From contig JAJIYR010000087.1 in the NCBI GenBank assembly GCA_020881085.1, positions 1 to 5,478 of the forward strand: a stretch of 5,478 bases of DNA, given 5' to 3'. Below are positions 1 through 5,478 of the stretch, in pieces. Position numbers and translations under genes: made by a program. This DNA is from Rickettsia endosymbiont of Bryobia graminum (GTDB taxonomy: Bacteria > Pseudomonadota > Alphaproteobacteria > Rickettsiales > Rickettsiaceae). The notes under the pieces were generated by a model. The model worked only from the letters and a program-made list of their open reading frames with translations. It had not been told where the DNA came from and did no database searches. Numbering within the stretch: position 1 is the stretch's first letter; each line of letters begins with the position of its first letter.

Positions 1-189
1 AACAATAATGCACTATTGAAAGCTGGAGAAATTGCTAATGTAATAATCAATACATAGTAAGGAGACAATATTTTCTTGAAAAGTTGATATAATACAGCCG
101 AGTTAAATGTTGGTAATAGAAAAAGAATGCACCAGTCATTGGAATATCTCACTCCAGAACAGGTGTATTTTACAAAAATTATTGAGTAA
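1..189 (+). pseudogene. Degraded IS3-like transposase (OrfB) C-terminal remnant
   Basis: One reading frame across positions 1-189 shows pieces of an IS3-family DDE transposase (integrase core), but it is broken by stops at 55-60 (two in a row) and 85-87. Recognisable pieces are ALLKAGEI near 10-42, GDNIF at 61-75, and KRMHQSLEYLTPEQVYF at 121-171, ending at the TAA at 187-189. In IS3 OrfB proteins, DNIF is normally followed by a segment carrying the catalytic Glu of the DDE triad (as in DNIFVERLWR), and the HQSL..TPEQVY block is close to the C-terminus. Here DNIF runs straight into LKS and a stop, so the catalytic Glu appears to be lost. The spacing to HQSL is also shorter than expected. The 5' part lies outside the window. 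I infer a dead insertion-sequence remnant. The family assignment rests on motifs; IS481, which has a related integrase core, is a less likely alternative. Confidence 0.8.
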
Positions 190-322
190 AATTATAATAC
201 AATTTATATCTCATAAATCTTAATTTTTAGTCTAGACAAATTCGACCACCTCAACCACATTACTTTTTTTATCTTTATTTTATAACCTAATTATACCATG
301 TTAATTCTATATTGAAAGATAA

Positions 323-499
323 TTAGTATTACCTCCTGGTTTACGTAAAGATGTTATGAATTATATTTCTTGTTATGAGTCAACCTGTGATTCTGCTGCG
401 AAAGCTTGTAAGAAATTTACTTCTTTAGGATATAAAGTTAAGGAGATTAAAGGTGGCTTTGAGCAATGGCAAGAATATAAATTACTAGTTGAAAGATAA
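323..499 (+). pseudogene. 5'-truncated rhodanese-like domain protein
   Basis: An open frame after the stop at 320-322 runs 58 codons to the TAA at 497-499. It reads as the C-terminal half of a rhodanese (sulfurtransferase) domain. LPPGLRKDVMNYISCYES is followed by a Cys-rich active-site-like segment, and then LGYKVKEIKGGFEQWQEYK, the typical rhodanese end (GG.E.W). The likely active-site Cys is encoded at 371-373, with a second Cys at 386-388. This resembles rhodaneses with a YCWGPxCN loop. The N-terminal half of the domain, including the usual V(D/R) strand, is absent. The first ATG is at 356-358, inside the domain, and would give only 47 residues without an obvious ribosome binding site. 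I see no missing half in other frames at 190-322. It is most likely a gene remnant. Translation of a short 47-residue protein cannot be excluded. It is convergent with dnaE, with 8 bases between the two stops. Confidence 0.75.
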
Positions 500-507
500 A
501 AAAGAAA

Positions 508-3500
508 TCAATTTGATATTATAAACTGATTCAGAAATTTAAAATCCTCTGCTTCAAAAAGAAAAATAGAAGGTAAATTTATTTTAGCAGTGAAGTTATT
601 ATCGTGACTTACCTTTAACATAACGCTGAGTTGTATAGTATTCTGTTCTTGAGTAATACGTGTTTTAAGTAAATTAACAATTTCCTCTAATTCAGAATGA
701 TTTTGAGGGTAAAGTTTCATTTCTAATTTTTGTTCATTTACTAATTCATCAAAAGTAGCAAAGCTTTTGGCAATTAATCTTACCCCTCCTGCATCTTTGA
801 ATAGATCACAGTGAGCGACTACTGAACTTTGGACATCAAGCAAATAAACATAATTCTTTAGGACTTCTTCACTATAAATAGTTAGTTCAAAAATTCCAAA
901 TTGATCAGATAATTGTAAAGTTATAAATCTTCCTCTAGCTGACATTCGAGAATCTTTCTTTTGTATTACACCAGCTATTTTTATTTGACTAGATCCATTT
1001 GGTATATCTCCATGTAGATCAAGAGAAGTCATAATATTAAGTGAGGATAATAAATCATGATATCGTGATAAGGGATGTGAAGTGATAAATAAGCCTAATA
1101 CTTCGAACTCATAGAATGAAGTATCGGCAAGATTAAGCTCGTCCGGTTTAACTAATACATCTTTACTTATAGAATTGACTTTAATTAAACTAAATTGATT
1201 AGACTCTTTCTCCACATGATATGATGATGCATAAGCTAGTAATTTAGGAATACTTAACAATAATTGATTACGATTATTATTTAATTCATCAAAACAACTG
1301 GCTTTAATAAGATTTTCTAACAATTTTCTATTAATAGATTTTAATGGCAAACGTTCCATAAAATCTATAATAGTTTTAAATTTTCCATTTTTTATTCGTT
1401 CTTCTTCTAGTATCTTACCAAAATTAACAGTAACGCTTTTAATTGCTCCTAGAGCGTAAGATATAGATTTTACCCCATTGTCATTTATAATATTAAAGTA
1501 ACCGGTAGAAATATTGATATTTGGCGGAATGATAGCAATATTATTATCTCTTGCTTCCTGTATAAATAAATTAATTTTATCGTGGTTATTTAATTCAAGA
1601 TTTAGGAAAGCTACTAAAAATTCAGTTAAGAAATTTGCCTTAAGATAGGCTGTTTGATAAGATATTACTCCGTATGCAGAAGCATGGGCTTTGTTAAAAC
1701 CATAACCAGCAAATTTTGCTACTGTAGCAAAAATAGACTGGGCTTGAGCTTTAGAGATATTATTTGCTATAGCGCCTTTAACAAAAATTTCTTCTTGTTC
1801 TTCCATCTCAGACTTGATCTTTTTACCCATGGCTCTACGTAGTAGATCTGCGCCTCCTAAAGTATAATTAGCAATTGTTTTGGCAATTTCTAATACTTGC
1901 TCTTGGTAAATTACTACACCATGCGTTTCTTCTAGAATAGGTTTAAGCATCTCATGTAAGTAGTCAGGCTGTTCTAAACCATGTTTACAGGCAATATAGG
2001 TTGGAATATTATCCATAGGACCTGGTCTATATAAAGCTCCTAAGGCTATAATATCCTGGATAGAGTCAGGTTTTAAACGTTTTAAAGCGGATTCCATCCC
2101 TCCACTTTCAAACTGGAATACGCCTGCTGATTTACCTGCGCAAAGCATCTCAAAAGTTTTTTTATCGTCAAATGTCATATTACTAAAATCAACATTAATG
2201 CCTTGCTTTTTTAGTAATTCTATACATTTGGTGATAAGAGTAAGCGTTTGTAATCCTAAGAAATCGAATTTAATTAAGCCTGCTATTTCTGCATATTTCA
2301 TTGAATATTGGACGATTAGCATCTCAGAATTCTGATCTTTATAGACAGGAACGATCTCTACTAAATCTTTACCTGCTATAACAATTCCTGCTGCATGGGT
2401 TGAAGCATGTCTGTGCAATCCCTCAAGCACTAAAGATGTATCTAATACTTGTTTTATTAAATCTTCTTGTCCTTCTAAATTATATAATCCCTTACCATGA
2501 GAAGCTGAATTAAGCTCCTTTACTTCTTTGATCGCTTGATTTAATGTAACTGGTGTAACGGCGTTAAATGGTACTAGCTCAGTTAAATATTCTGCATATT
2601 TATAAGGTAGTCCTAAGACCCTGGAAACGTCTTTGATTACAGCTTTTGCCTGCATCTTACCAAAGGTTATAATCTGACCGACTTTATTATCTCCATATTT
2701 AGAACGTACATAGCTAATTACTTCTTCTCGTCGTTCTTGACAGAAGTCGATATCAAAATCCGGCATTGAGATACGTTCTGGATTTAAGAATCGTTCAAAT
2801 AATAGACCAAATTTTAGTGGATCAAGATCGGTAATTAATAGACACCAAGCAACTACTGACCCAGCCCCTGAACCTCTACCAGGGCCAACCATAATATCTT
2901 GTTTTTTACACCATTTTATGAAGTCAGATACTATTAAGAAGTAACCAGAGAAATCCATTCGGCAGATAATGCCTAATTCATAATTAAGACGCTCAAAATA
3001 TTGTTGTTTAATAGTTTCATGTTGATCTTCAGGGATATTTTCAGACTTAAATTTAGTCTCTAATCGTGCTAATAATCCGAGTTCTGATTCTTTTTTTATT
3101 AGGTGTTCTTCGTCAATATCTGCACTTGAGAAACTTGGTAGCATCGGAGGATTAGAATGAGCCATAAAAGAGCATCTCTGAGCTAAATTTATGGTATTTT
3201 CTAGTGCTTCAGGTAAGTCCTTAAAAAGTTCTGTCATCTCCTTTGATGACTTAAAATAGCAACCGGTACTTACTGTTTTACGATCTTCTACTTCTTTAGG
3301 CACGCCAGCTGAGATGCACAATAATACATCGTGGGCATCATGCATGCTAATATCACTAAATAACACCCTATTAGTAGCAACTATAGGGATTCTAAGGTCA
3401 ATTGCTATTTTTATGTAACTTTCTTCTATAGAGTGCTCTTGAGCTAAATTATGCCGCATTATTTCAAAATAAAAACGATCACCAAAAATGCTTTTTAACT

Positions 3501-3960
3501 TCTTTGTCCAATAAAGAGCTATATCCTCTTGTTTAGCAATTAAGCTCTTGCCAATAATTCCATCAATATAGCAAGATAAGATTATTAGCCCTTCGTTATA
3601 TTTTTGTAAATCTTCAAAACTGATATGGTTACAGATTTTTCGATCATTTTTAGTGAAACTAGTACTAATCAATTGCAGTAAATTTTTATAACCTATTTCA
3701 TCTTTAGCTATCAAAAAAATTTCAGAAAATTCCTTGTTGTCAAAGGTAATATTGGCAATAGCTCCATTAATAGCTTGTACTCCAGCTTTAGAGCTAGCGA
3801 GGGCAAATTCTAGTGAACCAAATAAATTACCCTTATCTGCTAAACAAACTGCTGGCATTTTGTGGGTATGGGCTAATTCAACTATTTTATCAATTGTTAA
3901 GGCACTTTCTAGGAAAGAGTATGAACTTTGAGTTCTTAAGTGAACAAAATTATATTTCAT
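508..3960 (-). CDS. dnaE: DNA polymerase III subunit alpha (DnaE)
   Basis: This is the catalytic subunit of the replicative DNA polymerase III, which adds dNTPs to the primer end at the fork in the cytoplasm. Its 1150 residues match the usual DnaE length (about 1160 in E. coli), so it looks complete. Domains in order: an N-terminal PHP domain (about 3-270) starting [11 protein letters not shown]; the palm with [14 protein letters not shown] (359-372); the catalytic acids D401 and D403 in PDFDIDF, and D566 in [17 protein letters not shown] (521-530); RRAMGKK (708-714); a helix-hairpin-helix region with [13 protein letters not shown] (752-764); an OB fold (about 993-1033); and a C-terminal domain of the kind that binds tau. 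QFSLI at 922-926 is the probable beta-clamp-binding peptide. The PHP metal site looks degenerate (Q11 and K43), so proofreading should depend on a separate DnaQ-type subunit, as in other proteobacteria. The ATG start places FVHLR at the usual distance and overlaps the ugd end by 11 bases, with no strong Shine-Dalgarno sequence. I see no hairpin terminator after the stop. Confidence 0.98.
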   Translation of the reverse strand: MKYNFVHLRTQSSYSFLESALTIDKIVELAHTHKMPAVCLADKGNLFGSLEFALASSKAGVQAINGAIANITFDNKEFSEIFLIAKDEIGYKNLLQLISTSFTKNDRKICNHISFEDLQKYNEGLIILSCYIDGIIGKSLIAKQEDIALYWTKKLKSIFGDRFYFEIMRHNLAQEHSIEESYIKIAIDLRIPIVATNRVLFSDISMHDAHDVLLCISAGVPKEVEDRKTVSTGCYFKSSKEMTELFKDLPEALENTINLAQRCSFMAHSNPPMLPSFSSADIDEEHLIKKESELGLLARLETKFKSENIPEDQHETIKQQYFERLNYELGIICRMDFSGYFLIVSDFIKWCKKQDIMVGPGRGSGAGSVVAWCLLITDLDPLKFGLLFERFLNPERISMPDFDIDFCQERREEVISYVRSKYGDNKVGQIITFGKMQAKAVIKDVSRVLGLPYKYAEYLTELVPFNAVTPVTLNQAIKEVKELNSASHGKGLYNLEGQEDLIKQVLDTSLVLEGLHRHASTHAAGIVIAGKDLVEIVPVYKDQNSEMLIVQYSMKYAEIAGLIKFDFLGLQTLTLITKCIELLKKQGINVDFSNMTFDDKKTFEMLCAGKSAGVFQFESGGMESALKRLKPDSIQDIIALGALYRPGPMDNIPTYIACKHGLEQPDYLHEMLKPILEETHGVVIYQEQVLEIAKTIANYTLGGADLLRRAMGKKIKSEMEEQEEIFVKGAIANNISKAQAQSIFATVAKFAGYGFNKAHASAYGVISYQTAYLKANFLTEFLVAFLNLELNNHDKINLFIQEARDNNIAIIPPNINISTGYFNIINDNGVKSISYALGAIKSVTVNFGKILEEERIKNGKFKTIIDFMERLPLKSINRKLLENLIKASCFDELNNNRNQLLLSIPKLLAYASSYHVEKESNQFSLIKVNSISKDVLVKPDELNLADTSFYEFEVLGLFITSHPLSRYHDLLSSLNIMTSLDLHGDIPNGSSQIKIAGVIQKKDSRMSARGRFITLQLSDQFGIFELTIYSEEVLKNYVYLLDVQSSVVAHCDLFKDAGGVRLIAKSFATFDELVNEQKLEMKLYPQNHSELEEIVNLLKTRITQEQNTIQLSVMLKVSHDNNFTAKINLPSIFLFEAEDFKFLNQFIISN
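3950..3960 (-). other. 11-base ugd/dnaE overlap, likely translational coupling
   Basis: The sequence ATGAAATATAA on the minus strand holds the dnaE start codon (3958-3960) and the ugd stop codon (3950-3952) in different frames. No good Shine-Dalgarno sequence is visible before the dnaE ATG; only a weak GGT lies about 10 bases upstream, within the ugd coding sequence. This suggests that dnaE is expressed from the ugd transcript, with ribosomes reinitiating or sliding back at the overlap. The overlap is seen directly; the coupling is inferred. Confidence 0.8.
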
Positions 3961-5272
3961 CAGACATACCGATACAATAATATTTAAATCCTAAATTTTT
4001 CATTTTTGCTAGATCGAGAATATTTCTGAGATCAATAATTATAGGTAATTTATCTTGTTTACTTATTGTTTCCCAATCTAGATCTTTAAATTCTTGCCAT
4101 TCTGTAGCAATTATTATTATGGAACTATTTTGACAGGTTCTGAGGGCTGAATCTGCAAAATTAATGTTTTTATAATTGAAATTTTCTAAATATTTTTTAG
4201 TATGGTTATTACCCATAGGATCATAAGTACTAATTGATATTCCTTTATCAAGGAGAATTTTGATAATTTCAATGGCAGGGCTAAATCTAATATCATCTGT
4301 ACCAGCTTTAAAAGTTAATCCTAGAATAGATAAAGCTTGGGTATCTATAGAATTATTTTTCATTATATGAAAAATTCTCTCTACTATATCATAAGATCTT
4401 TGGCTATTGCTCTCTATAACGGAATTAACGATTTTACAATCTACTTGATAATTTTTAGCTATTTGCTTAAGAGCAAGAAGATCTTTGGGGAAGCATGAGC
4501 CACCAAAGCCAGGACCTGCGCTTAAAAATTCTTTGTCTATTCTTTTATCAAGTCCCATAGCAGAGGATAAATCTTTAACATTAGCTCCTATTTTTTCACA
4601 TAAATTTGCCATTTCATTAATAAAAGCGATCTTTGTTGCTAGAAATGAATTAGAAGCATATTTACTAAGCTCAGAAGTTACTAAATCAGTTATTATTAAA
4701 CTAATATTCTTATTAGTTAATGGTAGATAGATTTTTCGTAATAACTCTTCCGTGAATTTACTATTGATACCAATTAATATTCTATCAGGATTTAAAAAAT
4801 CATTTACTGCGCTACCTTCCCTAAGAAATTCAGGGTTTGATGCAATAGGAAAATTATAATTCTTTTCTTTCAAATAATTAATAACTTGGTTGCAAGTTGT
4901 TGGGGGTACAGTTGATTTAATAACAATTAAACAATCACTTTTTATCCATGGACATAGATTGTCTATGGCTGAAAAAATATAAGATAAATCAGCTTCTCCT
5001 GAAGGAAGTGGAGGAGTGCCTACAGTTATAAATACAGCATCTGAGTTTTGTAATTCTTGGTTGTATGTATCTGTAAATTTTAATTTGCCAGATTGAACAG
5101 ATTCTAATAAATATTTATCTAATTCAGGTTCATAAATCGGCAAAATACCGCTTTTAAGTTTAGTAATTTTTGAGTTGTCATTGTCTAGACAGATTACATT
5201 ATGACCTAAGTAACTTAGCATTACTCCTGAGACTAATCCAACGTAACCAGTACCTATAAAAGTAATATTCAT
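3950..5272 (-). CDS. ugd: UDP-glucose 6-dehydrogenase
   Basis: This cytoplasmic enzyme oxidises UDP-glucose to UDP-glucuronate with two NAD+, supplying a precursor for envelope and surface polysaccharide. The gene is called udg in Rickettsia annotations. The 440 residues are a normal length and all expected motifs are present: the Rossmann NAD-binding loop GTGYVG (7-12) with D30 at the end of the second strand; VGTP (84-87); STVPP (120-124); [10 protein letters not shown] (146-155); K204 and N208 in the central helix; the catalytic Cys C260 in [10 protein letters not shown] (with K263 and D264); and the C-terminal UDP-binding block [12 protein letters not shown] (318-329). The ATG is the natural start, since the NAD motif begins at residue 7. 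There is no clear Shine-Dalgarno sequence in the AT-rich leader. The gene is first in an apparent two-gene operon with dnaE, with which it shares no pathway. GDP-mannose dehydrogenases belong to the same superfamily, but the overall match favours Ugd. Confidence 0.96.
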   Translation of the reverse strand: MNITFIGTGYVGLVSGVMLSYLGHNVICLDNDNSKITKLKSGILPIYEPELDKYLLESVQSGKLKFTDTYNQELQNSDAVFITVGTPPLPSGEADLSYIFSAIDNLCPWIKSDCLIVIKSTVPPTTCNQVINYLKEKNYNFPIASNPEFLREGSAVNDFLNPDRILIGINSKFTEELLRKIYLPLTNKNISLIITDLVTSELSKYASNSFLATKIAFINEMANLCEKIGANVKDLSSAMGLDKRIDKEFLSAGPGFGGSCFPKDLLALKQIAKNYQVDCKIVNSVIESNSQRSYDIVERIFHIMKNNSIDTQALSILGLTFKAGTDDIRFSPAIEIIKILLDKGISISTYDPMGNNHTKKYLENFNYKNINFADSALRTCQNSSIIIIATEWQEFKDLDWETISKQDKLPIIIDLRNILDLAKMKNLGFKYYCIGMSDEI

Positions 5273-5302
5273 AAATAATTAAATACTATTAATTTAAGAG
5301 TT

Positions 5303-5330
5303 ATTTTAATGCTGGATAAGTAAAAAGCAA
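5303..5330 (-). promoter_or_regulatory. Possible sigma70-type promoter for ugd-dnaE
   Basis: On the minus strand, TTGCTT (5325-5330) and TAAAAT (5303-5308) lie 16 bases apart, about 30 bases before the ugd start codon. The -10 box matches TATAAT at five of six positions, but the -35 box matches TTGACA at only three. In such AT-rich DNA, similar pairs arise by chance, so this is a weak call based on position. The rest of 5273-5354 holds no open frame or other recognisable signal. Confidence 0.3.
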
Positions 5331-5354
5331 AATATGAAGTAAAATAAAAGTAAT

Positions 5355-5374
5355 CCCCGCCGCAAGCAGCGGGG
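5355..5374. repeat. GC-rich hairpin, probable IS right-end structure or terminator
   Basis: CCCCGC (5355-5360) and GCGGGG (5369-5374) form a perfect 6-bp stem around an 8-base loop. It stands out sharply from the AT-rich surroundings. It starts 4 bases after the tnpA stop on the minus strand. There it is followed by ATTACTTTTATTTTAC, which is T-rich enough for a possible intrinsic terminator of tnpA. The position also fits the subterminal hairpin recognised by TnpA in IS200/IS605 elements. The two roles are not exclusive. Confidence 0.7.
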
Positions 5375-5378
5375 TATT

Positions 5379-5478
5379 TTAGAAGAAAGCTAGCTGATGA
5401 TCCTCATGCAGTTTCTTATATTCCTTGCCTTGGTTTTTTACGTATTTTCCTATCATATTCTCATTTCCATGCTTACCT
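5379..5478 (-). CDS. tnpA: IS200/IS605-family transposase TnpA, C-terminal end (partial)
   Basis: The last 32 codons and a TAA stop (5379-5381) are present; the 5' part runs off the window. The peptide starts GKHGNENMIGKYVKNQGKEY and ends in HQLAFF. This matches the C-terminal helix of HUH-type Y1 transposases, where the pattern (I/V)..YV.NQG carries the single catalytic tyrosine, here the Tyr of GKYVKNQG encoded at 5442-5444. The ending ..YKKLH....LA(L/F)F is also typical of this group. TnpA cuts and rejoins single-stranded DNA at the ends of the element. The visible part has no stops or frameshifts, so the gene could be intact, but the HUH motif lies outside the window. No TnpB is visible. 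Confidence 0.85.
   Translation of the reverse strand, partial: GKHGNENMIGKYVKNQGKEYKKLHEDHQLAFF

Larger units (their letters stand above)
5340..5478 (-). mobile_element. 3' end of an IS200/IS605-family element (partial)
   Basis: The right edge of the window holds the end of a TnpA gene followed by a GC-rich hairpin, the usual layout at the right end of IS200/IS605 elements, which move as single-stranded DNA and carry subterminal hairpins instead of inverted repeats. The rest of the element lies outside the window. The boundary nearest ugd cannot be fixed from this sequence; 5340 is an approximate limit. The element points in the same direction as ugd and ends upstream of its putative promoter. 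Confidence 0.7.

Noticed and set aside
190..322. AT-rich spacer between the two remnants, checked for RNA genes, terminators and the missing rhodanese N-terminus.
   Set aside because: No stable hairpin, tRNA-like cloverleaf or recognisable coding segment was seen; the T-run near 265-285 has no stem before it on either strand.
312..499. An 11-base direct repeat, TTGAAAGATAA, at 312-322 and 489-499, each ending in an in-frame stop and flanking the rhodanese fragment.
   Set aside because: A short AT-rich word can recur by chance in this composition, and no transposon gene or target-site logic fits the segment between the copies.
400..507. Possible terminator after dnaE on the minus strand, because of the T-rich stretch at about 493-506.
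   Set aside because: No GC-containing stem precedes the T-rich stretch, so it does not fit an intrinsic terminator.
1453..1530. Search for a Rickettsia palindromic element inserted in the dnaE coding sequence, since such elements are known inside Rickettsia genes.
   Set aside because: The protein reads continuously here, with no element-like peptide such as FPRRRES and no palindrome.
1654..1842. A plus-strand open frame opposite dnaE.
   Set aside because: It lies wholly within the conserved polymerase coding sequence, and its translation matches no family I recognise. The same applies to the frames at 3734-3931 (opposite dnaE) and 4485-4730 (opposite ugd).

Overview
The window is AT-rich and dominated by two intact genes on the minus strand, ugd (5272 to 3950) followed by dnaE (3960 to 508). 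Both ends carry remains of mobile elements and one gene fragment. The protein sequences, the AT bias, the ugd-dnaE order and the decayed transposases suggest a member of the Rickettsiaceae (Rickettsia or a close relative). From memory, Rickettsia prowazekii has udg next to dnaE in the same order. The proteins appear fairly divergent from the classical pathogenic species as I remember them, so a more basal or symbiotic lineage is possible. This placement is inference, since no search could be run.

Layout from left to right. Positions 1-189 (+) hold the decayed 3' end of an IS3-like transposase, with internal stops and apparent deletions. Positions 190-322 hold no gene that I can recognise. Positions 323-499 (+) are the C-terminal part of a rhodanese-like protein with no proper 5' end. 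It ends 8 bases from the stop of dnaE, and the two are convergent. Positions 508-3960 (-) are a full-length dnaE. Positions 3950-5272 (-) are a full-length ugd, whose last 11 bases overlap the start of dnaE. Positions 5273-5354 are AT-rich and hold at best a weak promoter for the ugd-dnaE pair. Positions 5355-5374 form a GC-rich hairpin. Positions 5379-5478 (-) are the last 32 codons of an IS200/IS605-type TnpA, which runs off the window.

Ugd makes UDP-glucuronate for envelope polysaccharide, and DnaE is the polymerase subunit of the replicative DNA polymerase III. They share no pathway. The overlap suggests that they are cotranscribed and translationally coupled. I found no new biological system here. 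The points of interest are the overlap, the mobile-element remains flanking the operon, and some departures from consensus in DnaE.
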